Source: Mesorhizobium sp. B2-3-4
Lineage (GTDB): Bacteria > Pseudomonadota > Alphaproteobacteria > Rhizobiales > Rhizobiaceae
Assembly (NCBI RefSeq): GCF_006442315.1
Contig: NZ_VFVY01000023.1
Span: 1-64,000 of the forward strand
Direction of reading: 5' to 3'
Length of the DNA stretch: 64,000 nt
Positions within the stretch are counted from its first letter, which is position 1; each line of letters begins with the position of its first letter. The position numbers and the translations under genes were made by a program. The notes under the pieces are model-generated. The model was not told where the DNA came from and made no database searches. It worked only from the letters and a program-made list of their open reading frames with translations. Shown here in pieces: positions 1 to 9,152 of this stretch.

Positions 1-17
1 CCCCCGTATCTCCCCGC

Positions 18-1085
18 ATGAACCTTATCTACGCCGCGTTCGCCTTCCTCCTCGCACTCGTCCTTGCCCTTGTCGGCGTCACCCGCGTCGGCTCATGGCT
101 GATCGAGCGCCGCAATCCGCCGGTCGGCGCCTTCGCCGACATCAACGGCGCCCGTATCCATTACGTTCACTTTCCCGCGCCAGCCAATGCGGATCTGCCG
201 CCCATCGTCTTCATCCATGGCGCCAGCGCCAACCTGAAGGACCAGATGCTGCCGCTCGAGCCGGTCCTCGAAGGCCGCGCCGAAATGCTGTTCTTCGACC
301 GGCCGGGCTTCGGTTGGTCCGGGCGCGGGCCAGCCAACAATGAGAACCCCTCGGCGCAGGCCGCTACCATCGCCGCGTTGATGGACCATCTCGGCATCAA
401 AAAGGCCATCATCGTCGGCCATTCCTTCGGCGGCGTGGTGACTTCGGCATTTGGCCGCGAACATGCCGACAAGACGCTCGGGCTGGTCTTCCTGGCGCCG
501 GCTACCCATCCCTGGCCGGGCGGCGCGACGTCCTGGTACTACGACCTGACCACCGTTCCGGTGATCGGCCGGCTGTTTTCTGAAACGCTGACCTATCCGG
601 CCGGGACGCTGCAGATGGCCGATGCCACGACCTGCGTCTTCTCGCCCAACAAGGTGCCGGACAATTATCTCGCGGCGGCCTCCATCCCATTGGTACTGCG
701 GCCATCGGCCTTTCGCGCCAATGCCCGAGACGTTGCCGGGCTCTATCGCTATGCGCTTGACGCCGCACCGCACTACAATGAGATCAAGGCGCCGACCGTG
801 GTTGTATCGGGCGATCGCGACAAGGTCGTCTATGCCCGCATCCACTCCGTCGGCCTGGCCAGGGACATCGCCGGCGCCGAATTGATCTGGGTGCACAATC
901 TTGGCCACAAACCGGACTGGATCGCTCCGGACCTGGTCGTTGGCGCCATCGAGAAAGTCGCGGGCATGGATGTCGATCTGGAGGCGCTGGCCAGGACGGT
1001 CGAGACAAGGATCGCCAGCGATGCCTATGGCGCCGGCAAATGCGCCGACATCAAGGAACCTCAGGCGGAACTCGCGCCAACCTGA
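18..1085 (+). CDS. alpha/beta hydrolase, membrane-anchored
   Basis: A 355-residue alpha/beta hydrolase-fold protein. Residues 4-24 form a hydrophobic N-terminal segment that probably anchors it in the inner membrane or acts as an uncleaved signal. The oxyanion-type HG follows at about residue 67, the nucleophile elbow GHSFG places the serine at 136, an acidic residue sits in SGDRD (266 or 268), and the catalytic histidine is in the LGHKPDW stretch (297). The triad is therefore complete. Substrate is unknown; esterase, lipase or epoxide hydrolase activities are all possible. The start lies only 18 bases from the window edge, so operon partners upstream cannot be seen. The next gene begins 43 bases after its stop and may be cotranscribed. 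Confidence 0.85.
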   Translation: MNLIYAAFAFLLALVLALVGVTRVGSWLIERRNPPVGAFADINGARIHYVHFPAPANADLPPIVFIHGASANLKDQMLPLEPVLEGRAEMLFFDRPGFGWSGRGPANNENPSAQAATIAALMDHLGIKKAIIVGHSFGGVVTSAFGREHADKTLGLVFLAPATHPWPGGATSWYYDLTTVPVIGRLFSETLTYPAGTLQMADATTCVFSPNKVPDNYLAAASIPLVLRPSAFRANARDVAGLYRYALDAAPHYNEIKAPTVVVSGDRDKVVYARIHSVGLARDIAGAELIWVHNLGHKPDWIAPDLVVGAIEKVAGMDVDLEALARTVETRIASDAYGAGKCADIKEPQAELAPT

Positions 1086-1128
1086 TGCTTGTCCGCCGGA
1101 CGCCTTGCGCCATGGAAACTGGAGCGAC

Positions 1129-1647
1129 ATGTATATCCTGAAGCACGGCGTCAAACGAAATCCGGAACGGCGATGGGCACTGCCGGACCGTATTTTCTTC
1201 GGCCATGGCGCGTGCGCCATCCTGGCGGGCGCATACCTCGAACACCCGCCTCTTGAAGGTTTCTACGCGGAGCGGATCCTTCCAGCCGAAGACTTTTCGG
1301 GAAACCATATCTATGTCACCGACGGCGTCGTCGCTTTCGACTATCACGGCTACTCCGGTCGCGATCGCCTGCTTGAACACCACCGAAAAGGGTGGGCCTC
1401 CCGGCATCCCGGCTGGCAATGCGCGATCGCCAGGGTCGAGTTCGACTTGCTCGACACGGCGCAACTCAACCAGCGAAAAATGCTGGGACCGGATCAATAT
1501 CTGCACGACCCCGTTGCCCGCGCATGCCGGTTCCTTCAGCGCGTTGATCACCGCGAGGCGGCCGCGAGGGCGTTCGCAATCGCCAACGGGTCGAAGCCCG
1601 CCGGGGCGCAATCCGCGGCCGCACGGTTGCAAGGCGCGCTGCGCTAG
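1129..1647 (+). CDS. conserved hypothetical protein, 172 aa
   Basis: A soluble 172-residue protein with no signal peptide or membrane segment and no domain I recognise. It is rich in aromatic and histidine residues in its first half (FFGHGACAILAGAYLE, then FDYHGYSG), followed by a charged C-terminal half. I chose the ATG preceded by GGAG four bases upstream; the frame remains open further upstream, but that stretch runs inside the preceding gene. The HGAC..AG segment looks like a conserved core. Its stop codon shares a CTAG tetranucleotide with the stop of the opposing L,D-transpeptidase gene, so the two genes converge with a 4-base overlap. Function unknown. Confidence 0.65.
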   Translation: MYILKHGVKRNPERRWALPDRIFFGHGACAILAGAYLEHPPLEGFYAERILPAEDFSGNHIYVTDGVVAFDYHGYSGRDRLLEHHRKGWASRHPGWQCAIARVEFDLLDTAQLNQRKMLGPDQYLHDPVARACRFLQRVDHREAAARAFAIANGSKPAGAQSAAARLQGALR

Positions 1648-2378
1648 ATGACCAAGAGCGGCGTCTTGCCGGGAACGCGGTCGTAGAGGTCCATGACGTC
1701 CTGGTTGAACATTCGCACGCAGCCGGAGGAGGCTGACTTGCCGATCGACTTCCAGTCCGGCGATCCGTGGATCCGGTAAAGCGTGTCGACGCCGTCCTTG
1801 AAGATGTACAGTGCCCGCGACCCCAGCGGATTGGTTACACCCGGCTGCATGCCCTGGCGCCATTTCTCCAGCTTCGGATCCCTGCGGATCATCGCCGAAG
1901 GCGGCGTCCAGGTCGGCCATTTGCGTTTCCACTGGACGATCGCACGGCCCTTCCACGAATAGCCCTGGCGCCCCAGCCCGACGCCATAGCGCATGGCCTT
2001 GCCGTCCTCGAGCACGAGGTAGAGATATTTCTCGGTCGTGTTGACCACGAGCGTGCCGGGCTTTTCGCCTGTCGGGTCGTTGACGATCTGCCGCAGGAAT
2101 CGCCCGTCGACCTTGGCGAAGGGGATCGCCGGCAGCGCATGGCCGCCGTCTTCGACCGCCGCATACATGCTGGCATAATCGGGCGATGCCGGGGCCATGG
2201 GCTCGGGGGCGGCGGCCTCGACCGGCAGCGGTTGCTGCGCTGGTTCGGGCGGCGCCGTGCCGAGCGGTCCGGCCAGGCTGATCGACTGCCTGGGCATTTG
2301 GGCGCAAGCCGAGATCGCCGAAACCCCAACAAGCGACAGTCCGGTCAAAAGCGACCGGCGTGAAACGGAACAGGACAT
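1644..2378 (-). CDS. L,D-transpeptidase (YkuD/ErfK family) lipoprotein
   Basis: A 244-residue periplasmic enzyme that cross-links peptidoglycan through meso-diaminopimelate (3-3 links) or attaches proteins to it. The N-terminus has two arginines, a hydrophobic stretch and a lipobox ending ISAC (Cys25), so it is probably a lipoprotein. Residues 30-70 are a Pro/Ala-rich linker. The YkuD domain occupies about residues 105-244, with the HGSPDW histidine (204) and the SSGCVRM active-site cysteine (220) both intact. Rhizobiales carry many paralogs of this family, so the specific role is not resolved. It is transcribed away from the pyruvate kinase gene region as a probable single gene. Confidence 0.9.
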   Translation of the reverse strand: MSCSVSRRSLLTGLSLVGVSAISACAQMPRQSISLAGPLGTAPPEPAQQPLPVEAAAPEPMAPASPDYASMYAAVEDGGHALPAIPFAKVDGRFLRQIVNDPTGEKPGTLVVNTTEKYLYLVLEDGKAMRYGVGLGRQGYSWKGRAIVQWKRKWPTWTPPSAMIRRDPKLEKWRQGMQPGVTNPLGSRALYIFKDGVDTLYRIHGSPDWKSIGKSASSGCVRMFNQDVMDLYDRVPGKTPLLVI

Positions 2379-2552
2379 TCAGTATACTTTCAAACGATGG
2401 AAAAGGCGGGCGGAGCGGCTTTCAATGCCGCCTTACCGCGCCTTCTAAGGTCGATCGCGGCGACCCTGTGTCGAAGACAGGGGCCGCGATGATTGTCCGC
2501 GCTGTTGTTGTACCGCGGCCACACCGGGAACCGTGTGCCCTGGCTAAATCGG

Positions 2553-3986
2553 CTATCGGCCGGCTGCTTCCGATCCGACATAGGCGATGCGCAGCATGTT
2601 GGTCGATCCCGGCGTCCTGAGCGGCACGCCGGCGGTGATGATGACGCGGTCGCCCGGCTTGCCGAATTCTTCTTCCAGCGCAATGCGGCAGGCGCGGTTG
2701 ACCATGTCGTCGAGGTCGGTGGCATCGGGCGAGACGACGCAATGCGTGCCCCACAAAAGCGACAGCCGCCGCGCCGTGTTGAGGATCGGCGACAGCGCCA
2801 CGATCGGCACTTGCGGCCGTTCGCGCGCGGCGCGCAGGCCGGTGGTGCCGGATGCGGTATAGGTGATGATCGCGGACAGCTTCAGCGTCTCGGCGATTTC
2901 GCGGGCGGCGAGCGAAATGGCGTCGGCGCCGGTCGCCTCCGGCTCGGAGCGCTGGGCGTTGATGATGCCGGCATAGGTCGGATCGGTTTCGACCTTGGTG
3001 GCGATGCGGTTCATCATCGCGACCGCCTCGACCGGATAGGCACCCGCCGCCGATTCCGCCGACAGCATGATGGCGTCGGCGCCCTCGAAGACGGCGATCG
3101 AAACGTCGGACACTTCGGCGCGCGTCGGCACGGGGGCGGTGATCATCGATTCCAGCATCTGCGTGGCGATCACCACCGGTTTGCCGGCGCGGCGCGCGGC
3201 GCGCGTGATCTGCTTCTGGATGCCCGGCACCGCTTCCAAGGGCATCTCGACGCCGAGGTCGCCGCGGGCAACCATCAGAGCATCGGACAGTTCGATAATC
3301 TCGGCCAGCCTGGCGACAGCCTGCGGCTTTTCGATCTTGGCCATGATCAGCGCCCGGCCGCGCGCGATCTTGCGCGCCTCGGCCAGATCCTCCGGCCGCT
3401 GCACGAAGGACAGCGCGACCCAATCGACGCCCGTCGCCAGCACCGCATCGAGGTCCTTGCGGTCCTTCTCGGTCAGCGCGCCGACCGGCAGGTCGGTGTC
3501 GGGCAGGCTGACGCCCTTCTTGTCGGAAATGGTGGTGCCGGCAATGACGGTGCAGACGATCGACTTGCCGTCGCTCTTCACCGCCTTGAGTTCGAGCTTG
3601 CCGTCGTCGATCAGAAGGCGATGGCCTGCTTCGACCGAACTCAGGATTTCAGGATGCGGCAGGTAGACCCGGGTCGAGGTGCCGGGCTCGGGATTGTCGT
3701 CCAGCGTGAACGTCTGGCCGAGCGTCAGCACTTCCTTGCCATTGGCGAACTTGCCGACACGCAGCTTGGGACCTTGCAGGTCGGCCAGGATGCCGATCGG
3801 CCGGCCGACCTTTTCCTCGACGGCGCGGATGCGGGCGACCAACGTGCGCATCAGTTCGTGATCGGTATGGCTCATATTGATGCGGAACACATCGGCGCCC
3901 GCTTCGAACAGCTTCTTCAGCATCTCCTCGGAAGAGGATGCCGGACCGATTGTGGCTAGGATCTTGACCTTGCGGCTACGTCTCAT
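2553..3986 (-). CDS. pyk: pyruvate kinase
   Basis: Catalyses phosphoenolpyruvate plus ADP to pyruvate plus ATP, the last step of glycolysis, in the cytoplasm. The 477-residue length is typical. The N-terminal TIGPAS motif (12-17), the substrate segment RINMSH (35-40), the MAKIEKPQA signature (215-223) with the catalytic lysine, and RGDLGVE (241-247) are all present, followed by the C-terminal allosteric domain. The start codon overlaps the stop of the upstream DUF1036 gene by four bases, so the two are translationally coupled. That order is conserved in Rhizobiales as far as I know. Confidence 0.97.
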   Translation of the reverse strand: MRRSRKVKILATIGPASSSEEMLKKLFEAGADVFRINMSHTDHELMRTLVARIRAVEEKVGRPIGILADLQGPKLRVGKFANGKEVLTLGQTFTLDDNPEPGTSTRVYLPHPEILSSVEAGHRLLIDDGKLELKAVKSDGKSIVCTVIAGTTISDKKGVSLPDTDLPVGALTEKDRKDLDAVLATGVDWVALSFVQRPEDLAEARKIARGRALIMAKIEKPQAVARLAEIIELSDALMVARGDLGVEMPLEAVPGIQKQITRAARRAGKPVVIATQMLESMITAPVPTRAEVSDVSIAVFEGADAIMLSAESAAGAYPVEAVAMMNRIATKVETDPTYAGIINAQRSEPEATGADAISLAAREIAETLKLSAIITYTASGTTGLRAARERPQVPIVALSPILNTARRLSLLWGTHCVVSPDATDLDDMVNRACRIALEEEFGKPGDRVIITAGVPLRTPGSTNMLRIAYVGSEAAGR

Positions 3987-4501
3987 TGACTATTCGTTCC
4001 CGGGGCGGCTGGGGCGCCTCCCGTTGCGGGCTCGTCGGTCAACTGGACCATCCAGCTTGCCTGCTCGCCCGTGTCATATTCCTGGAATCCGGCGCGCTGG
4101 AAGCCCCGGGCGACGCAGTCGTTTACGCCGGCGATCTTGAACTCTTTTTCAGCCACGCACATGTTGATCGGGCCGTCCCAGCGTCCACCGCGCTCGGCGT
4201 CTTCTGCATAAAGATAGTAAAACCTTGATGACAACGGCCCTTCGATCAACGTCTTGCAGCTCGATCCTTCGATGTGCCACCAGCCTTCCGTGATCCAGCC
4301 GGCCTTGGCACGGTAGCCGATGCCCACCCCGACCAGGTTCTGCGTGGCGTTGCAGACGCGGAAATCGGCGCGCGCCGGTGAAGCCGCGACCATCGCGGAC
4401 AGCCCCGCGGCGAGCGTCAGGAGCGGCATGGCCAAGGCAAAGCGCGCGCGCTGCCGGCCGGCGGAACCCATCCCAAAACCCCTCAAGAACCACATCAGCA
4501 T
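3983..4501 (-). CDS. DUF1036 family exported protein
   Basis: A small exported protein of about 172 residues. After a basic, hydrophobic signal region ending in a run like AASPARA, the mature part begins with DFRVCNAT and keeps the family pattern of scattered cysteines (VCN, SSCKT, NMCV, NDCV) and aromatic pairs (GWWHIEG). The family has no known biochemical function. Several starts are possible: an ATG at 4537, the ATG at 4501 chosen here, and one at 4495 preceded by AGAGAG at good spacing. It overlaps pyk by four bases and is probably transcribed first in a two-gene operon with it. Confidence 0.8.
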   Translation of the reverse strand: MLMWFLRGFGMGSAGRQRARFALAMPLLTLAAGLSAMVAASPARADFRVCNATQNLVGVGIGYRAKAGWITEGWWHIEGSSCKTLIEGPLSSRFYYLYAEDAERGGRWDGPINMCVAEKEFKIAGVNDCVARGFQRAGFQEYDTGEQASWMVQLTDEPATGGAPAAPGTNSQ

Positions 4502-4716
4502 CTCTCTGCGCCCCTTTTCGGAAATGTCCGGGCGCATGTCAACGCGCCGTTTTGACCAATTCCAATCGATTTAGGAAGGCTCCCGGCGCACGATCCGCCG
4601 CCCCTTGCAAGATTTCCCGGGAAACCTTGGCCAAACAACGGCATTGCGCACACGTCGTCTTCGTGGAATGACGATAGCATCCTCCCCGAAAGCCAGCGAA
4701 CGACCATTTTCCGCCA

Positions 4717-5514
4717 ATGACCCGATCCACAGTTTTCGCGCCCTTCGACATTGTCGAGGGCGACCGCAAGCGGGGCATCGTGCTTCTGGCCGATCATGCT
4801 CGCCGCGACCTGCCAGAGGAGTATGGCAGCCTGGGGCTGCCTTCGGCCGAGTTCGACCGCCACATCGCCTACGACATCGGCGTCGAGGCGGTAACGCGCG
4901 AACTGGCGGCCCTGCTGGACGCGCCGGCGGTGCTCGCCAATTTCTCGCGGCTGCTGATCGACCCCAACAGGGGCGAGGACGATCCAACCCTCATTCGCCA
5001 GCTCTACGACGGCACCATAATCCCGGGAAATTATCCCTTGGCGCGGGAGGAACGCGAAACGCGGCTCGATCGCTTCTACCGTCCCTATCACGATGCGGTC
5101 GGCGCCATGATCGCGTCGGTCGCGCAAGCCAGCGGCAAGGCGCCGTTCATCTTCTCCGTGCACTCCTTCACGCCGGTCATGCAGGGCCGGCAGCGCCCTT
5201 GGCATGTCGGCATCCTCTGGGACAGGGACGACCGTGTAGCGCGCCCGTTGATCGACAGGCTTGCTGCCGACGGCAGCCTCGTCGTCGGCGACAACGAGCC
5301 CTATGACGGGGCGCTGCGCGGCGACACCATGTTCAAGCATGCCATCGTCAACGGCTATGCCCACGCGCTGATCGAGATCCGCCAGGACCTGATAGCGGAC
5401 CAGGAAGGCATCCTCGCCTGGGCCGGCCGCCTGGCCCCGATCGTTGACGCGATCGACCGCCGTGCCGATATACACGAGGTCAGGCAATTCGGCTCGCGCA
5501 CCGGGCCGCTCTGA
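4717..5514 (+). CDS. N-formylglutamate amidohydrolase family protein
   Basis: A 265-residue hydrolase of the HutG/FGase family, which cleaves N-formyl-L-glutamate in histidine breakdown, although many homologs lie outside hut operons, as here. The family layout is visible: an N-terminal LADHARRD segment, the FSRLLID(P)NR arginine-rich strand, and the FSVHSFTP histidine motif in the middle. No hut genes are nearby, so the actual substrate may differ from N-formylglutamate. It is divergent from the DUF1036-pyk operon across about 180 bases and is followed by the DUF1244 gene, an arrangement I associate with Rhizobiales. Confidence 0.85.
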   Translation: MTRSTVFAPFDIVEGDRKRGIVLLADHARRDLPEEYGSLGLPSAEFDRHIAYDIGVEAVTRELAALLDAPAVLANFSRLLIDPNRGEDDPTLIRQLYDGTIIPGNYPLAREERETRLDRFYRPYHDAVGAMIASVAQASGKAPFIFSVHSFTPVMQGRQRPWHVGILWDRDDRVARPLIDRLAADGSLVVGDNEPYDGALRGDTMFKHAIVNGYAHALIEIRQDLIADQEGILAWAGRLAPIVDAIDRRADIHEVRQFGSRTGPL

Positions 5515-5595
5515 TGCGTGTCGCCGAAACCCGGCTGCGGCTTTCGGACAGCGACAGGAATGCGCCAAGGACCAAAAGGCCGAAAGGACGTTACG

Positions 5596-5904
5596 ATGAC
5601 CGAACTCAGCGACGAACAGAAGCGTGACTTCGAGGCCGCCGCTTTTCGCCGGCTGGTCGAGCATCTCAGGGACCGTGTCGACGTGCAGAACATCGACCTG
5701 ATGAACCTCGCCGGCTTCTGCCGCAACTGCCTGTCGAACTGGTATCGCGAGGCGGCCAATGGCGAAGGCGTCGATCTCTCCAAGGATCAGTCGCGCGAGA
5801 TCGTCTACGGCATGCCTTATGCCGACTGGCAAGCGCGTCATCAGACAGAGGCTTCCGAGGCCAAGAAGGCCGAGTTCGAGGCAAGGCGGCCGAAGGATCA
5901 TTAG
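5596..5904 (+). CDS. DUF1244 domain protein
   Basis: A 102-residue cytoplasmic protein of the DUF1244 family. The diagnostic stretch is NLAGFCRNCLSNWYR, with two cysteines three residues apart, followed by a conserved segment around YGMPYADW. The family is common in Alpha- and Gammaproteobacteria; the cysteine pair suggests metal binding but this is an inference. I chose the ATG after AAAGGACG at 5583-5590; the frame is open further upstream without a good ribosome binding site. It lies 81 bases after the N-formylglutamate amidohydrolase gene and is probably in the same transcript. Confidence 0.85.
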   Translation: MTELSDEQKRDFEAAAFRRLVEHLRDRVDVQNIDLMNLAGFCRNCLSNWYREAANGEGVDLSKDQSREIVYGMPYADWQARHQTEASEAKKAEFEARRPKDH

Positions 5905-6030
5905 GTCGGCAAAGGCCATGCATCCCTGCTGCGCTCTTTGGTCCAAGCGCTTCCTCGGTCCCGGCGCTTGACTGCGAATTGAATCGATCTAATTTGCCGC
6001 GCAAAGCCATTTTTTGACCGGATTCGCTCC

Positions 6031-7206
6031 ATGAACGCGTCGAACGCCATGCAGACTGCCATTCGCGGACGATGGGCCGTGGCCGCCATGTTCCTCGCCG
6101 CGGGCTTCGTGACCGGCAGCTGGGCGCCGCAAATCCCGGTTTTCCTGACACGGCTCGACATTTCTAAATTTACCCTCGGCCTGCTTATTCTTTTGTTCGG
6201 CGCCGGAGCGGTCACCGCCATGACCTGGTGCGGCCACCTGATTTCGAAGCATGGCTCGCGCACCGTGCTGCGCTGGTTCGGTCTGTGCGGCAGCCTTGGC
6301 CTGCTGGTCGTGGCGTTGGCGCCCAACGTGCCGCTGGCCGCCACCGCCCTGTTTGTCTTCGGCGGCGCGATCGGCGGCATGGATGTCGCCATGAACGCCA
6401 ATGCGGTGGTGGTGGAACGAAAACTGTCCCGTGCGATCATGTCCTCCTCGCACGGCTTCTGGAGCCTTGGCGGTTTTGCCGGCGGCGGGCTCGGCGGCCT
6501 CGCCATCGAGCGCTACGGCTACCTCGCCCACGCCACTGTGGTGACCGCGCTTGCCCTTGTGGTAGTCGTGCTGGCGGCCAGTTACCTCGTTGCCGAGGAC
6601 AAGCCGCAGGCCGCCGAGCACCACAAATTCACCTTGCCGACGAACCCCATCGTCTACCTGGTCGGCCTCATGGCGCTGCTGTCGATGATTTCCGAAGGTG
6701 CCGTGCTTGACTGGGCAGCGCTTTATCTGAGGCAGGAACTCGGCGCCGACCTTGCCGTCGCCAGCCTGGGTTACGCCGCCTTCTCCGGCGTCATGGCGAT
6801 CATGCGCTTTTTCGGCGACGGCGTACGCAATCGCTTCGGCGCGGTGACGACCTTGCGCGGCTCGGCCGTCATCGCCGCCGCCGGCATGCTTATCGCCGGC
6901 CTCTCGCCCTCGCCCTGGATTGCCATATCGGCCTTTGCGCTTTGCGGCTTCGGCATCGCCAACATGGTGCCGATCATCTTCTCGGCCGGCGGCAACCAGG
7001 AAGGCATGTCGTCGGGCACCGGGATGAGCGTCGTCACCACCATGGGTTATTCCGGCATACTGGTGGCCCCGTCGGCGATCGGCTTCGTCGCCGAACATTT
7101 CAGCTTCGGCCCGATCTTCATCGCAATGTCGGCCCTGCTGATCGTCGTGCTGCTGATGGCCGGATTGGCTCACCGTGCCGAATTCGCTCCGGCACCCGCC
7201 GAGTAA
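6031..7206 (+). CDS. MFS transporter
   Basis: A 391-residue inner-membrane carrier of the major facilitator superfamily with about twelve hydrophobic segments. The first half has GSWAPQIPVFL in TM1 and a SSSHGFWSLGG motif in TM5, resembling the FucP/YbjJ branch of the family, some of which carry sugars and others efflux small molecules. The substrate cannot be read from the sequence. Its 3' end overlaps the 3' end of the opposing LysR gene by 37 bases, so the two genes converge tightly and antisense transcription is likely. Confidence 0.9.
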   Translation: MNASNAMQTAIRGRWAVAAMFLAAGFVTGSWAPQIPVFLTRLDISKFTLGLLILLFGAGAVTAMTWCGHLISKHGSRTVLRWFGLCGSLGLLVVALAPNVPLAATALFVFGGAIGGMDVAMNANAVVVERKLSRAIMSSSHGFWSLGGFAGGGLGGLAIERYGYLAHATVVTALALVVVVLAASYLVAEDKPQAAEHHKFTLPTNPIVYLVGLMALLSMISEGAVLDWAALYLRQELGADLAVASLGYAAFSGVMAIMRFFGDGVRNRFGAVTTLRGSAVIAAAGMLIAGLSPSPWIAISAFALCGFGIANMVPIIFSAGGNQEGMSSGTGMSVVTTMGYSGILVAPSAIGFVAEHFSFGPIFIAMSALLIVVLLMAGLAHRAEFAPAPAE

Positions 7207-8078
7207 CGCTTCAGTTCCTCATGCAGGAAGTCCGCCACGCGGCGGATGCGCACGCTGCTGCGCACGTCGCGGTGCATGGCCAGCCATACCGGGAGCGCCG
7301 GCAATGGCAGGCCGGGCAACAGTTTTTCCACCAGCGGATCGCGGACGGCCAACGGCTCCTGGCCAAGGCCGATGCCGTTTCCCGCCCGCACCGCTTCCCA
7401 CAACACGATCTGGTTGTCGGCCCTGAAGCGGAAACTGCCACGGGTGACCGGGACACCATGCTGGACAAAACCGCGGACGATTTCGTCGCTGCGGTCGAAG
7501 CCGATCAAGGCATGATTGACGAGATCGGCCGGCGCTAGCGGACGGCCGCGCCGATCGAGATAGGATGTCGCCGCGCAGGCGCAGAGCGCGATGTCGCAGA
7601 CCTTGCGCGCCACCAGTTCATTCTGCGCCGGCTTGACCATGCGGATGGCAATGTCGGCATCCCTTCGCAACAGATTCTCGACCTGGTTCGAAGCGACGAT
7701 CTCGACCTCGATGCCGGGTTCCTCGATGCCGAGCCGCGCCATCATGTCAGGCAGCACATAGGCGGCCACCACCTCGCTGGCGGCAATCCGCACCGTGCCT
7801 TCGATCGCCTCGACCGAGCCCAGCGCCAGCAGCGAAAAAGCACTCGCCTGTTCGCTGACCGCCTTGCCGCGCTCGAACAGCGTGGCGCCGGCCTCCGTCA
7901 GCGCATAACCACTGCGCCCACGCCGGAACAACGTGACGCCGAGCGCCTGTTCCAGCTCCCCGATGTGACGGCCAAGCGTCGGCTGACTGGCGGATAGTCT
8001 TCGCGCCGCGGCCGAGAGGCTGCCGGTTTCCGCAACCGTGACGAAACTCTTGATCAGGTTCCAGTCGATGTCCGCCAT
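7170..8078 (-). CDS. LysR family transcriptional regulator
   Basis: A 302-residue LysR-type regulator. The winged helix-turn-helix spans about residues 5-65, with the recognisable ETGSLSAAARRLSASQPTLGRHI helix pair (ending in the classic SQPTLGRHI) and FRRGRSGYALTEAG wing. The remaining part, from about residue 90, is a periplasmic-binding-protein-like effector domain. It is divergent from the NAD(P)-binding reductase gene at 8191, with a perfect TTTTGA-N3-TCAAAA palindrome right next to its start, so control of that gene and of itself is the natural guess. Effector unknown. Confidence 0.93.
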   Translation of the reverse strand: MADIDWNLIKSFVTVAETGSLSAAARRLSASQPTLGRHIGELEQALGVTLFRRGRSGYALTEAGATLFERGKAVSEQASAFSLLALGSVEAIEGTVRIAASEVVAAYVLPDMMARLGIEEPGIEVEIVASNQVENLLRRDADIAIRMVKPAQNELVARKVCDIALCACAATSYLDRRGRPLAPADLVNHALIGFDRSDEIVRGFVQHGVPVTRGSFRFRADNQIVLWEAVRAGNGIGLGQEPLAVRDPLVEKLLPGLPLPALPVWLAMHRDVRSSVRIRRVADFLHEELKRYSAGAGANSAR

Positions 8079-8082
8079 TCAT

Positions 8083-8097
8083 TTTTGAATATCAAAA
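8083..8097. promoter_or_regulatory. palindrome in LysR-reductase divergent promoter
   Basis: A perfect inverted repeat, TTTTGA-ATA-TCAAAA, lies four bases upstream of the LysR start codon in the 112-base divergent region. LysR proteins typically bind T-N11-A palindromes and autorepress, which fits this 15-base site. Assignment as the LysR operator is inference. Confidence 0.5.
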
Positions 8098-8190
8098 CTC
8101 CATACGTAGTCAATTTCTATTCGTTTGTGAGGAGGCGATATTCGTCCTGCAAACAACGACACCCCAGCAAACCCAAGCAGGAGAACTCAA

Positions 8191-9150
8191 ATGACCAAGA
8201 TCGCAATCCTCGGCGCCAATGGCCGGCTTGGCCGCGTGGTCGGCAAGGCTTTCATCGATGCCGGCTTCGATGTCCGCGCCGTCACCCGCACCGGCAAGGT
8301 TCCGGCCGAACTCAAGGGCGCGACGGCGGTTGCCGGCGATGCGCTGGACCGTCAATCACTGATCCGCGCCACCGAAGGCGTCGACATCATCTTCAACGGC
8401 CTCAACCCGATCTACACCGACTGGGGCAAATGCCTGCCGATGGCCGAGAATGTCATTGCCGCTTGCCATGCCAACAACGCGCTGCATCTCTTCCCCGGCA
8501 CCGTTTACAATTACGGCTCGCCGATGCCGGCGGTGATCACCGAAGACACGCCGTTCCACCCGACGACGCAAAAGGGTCGCATCCGCTGCGCCATGGAAGA
8601 CCTGTTCCGCCGCGAGGCCGAGGCCGGACATGTCCGCACCGTCATTCTGCGGGCCGGCGACTTCTTCGGCGGCACCGGCAGCGGCTCCTGGTTCGACCTG
8701 GTCGTCGCGGCCAAGATCGGCAAGGGCAGCTACACCGCGCCCGGCCCGGTCGACCTCGTGCATGAATGGGCCTATCTGCCGGATTTCGCGGTCGGCTTCG
8801 TCGCGCTGGCCAAGAACCTCGACAAGCTCGGCTCCTATGAGGCGCTGAACTTTCTGGGCCACGCGGTTACCGACCTGCAGATCAAGGCCGCCGCCGAGAA
8901 GGCCGTCGGCCATCCGCTCAAGATGACCGCGATGCCCTGGTGGGTGTTGCGTGCCGGCAGCCCGTTCGTGGCGATGTGGCGCGAGATCGTCTCGATGTCC
9001 TACCTGCGCTTCGAGCCTCACCAGTTGGCCTCGACGCGGCTGGAAAGCATCATCGGTGAAATCCCGCACACGCCGCTGGATCAGGCGGTCGCCGAGGCTC
9101 TGAGGGATATCGGCATCGCCACGGTGAATGGCGCCGCCAAAGCTGCCTGA
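8191..9150 (+). CDS. NAD(P)-binding reductase/epimerase-like protein (SDR-a/NmrA type)
   Basis: A 319-residue atypical extended SDR. The N-terminal Rossmann motif ILGANGRLGR (6-15) binds NAD(P); FPGTVYNYGSP contains a tyrosine in the position of the extended-SDR catalytic region but a clear YxxxK is not obvious, so it may be a redox enzyme or sensor of the NmrA/atypical type. A strong ribosome binding site (CAGGAG) precedes the ATG. It is divergent from a LysR regulator that probably controls it. Substrate unknown. Confidence 0.82.
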   Translation: MTKIAILGANGRLGRVVGKAFIDAGFDVRAVTRTGKVPAELKGATAVAGDALDRQSLIRATEGVDIIFNGLNPIYTDWGKCLPMAENVIAACHANNALHLFPGTVYNYGSPMPAVITEDTPFHPTTQKGRIRCAMEDLFRREAEAGHVRTVILRAGDFFGGTGSGSWFDLVVAAKIGKGSYTAPGPVDLVHEWAYLPDFAVGFVALAKNLDKLGSYEALNFLGHAVTDLQIKAAAEKAVGHPLKMTAMPWWVLRAGSPFVAMWREIVSMSYLRFEPHQLASTRLESIIGEIPHTPLDQAVAEALRDIGIATVNGAAKAA

Positions 9151-9152
9151 CT

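Noticed and set aside
2493..3959. Long open frame on the plus strand opposite pyruvate kinase
   Set aside because: It lies wholly antisense to a gene with all motifs intact; composition is His/Arg/Gly-rich with no domain, as expected from GC-rich third-position bias.
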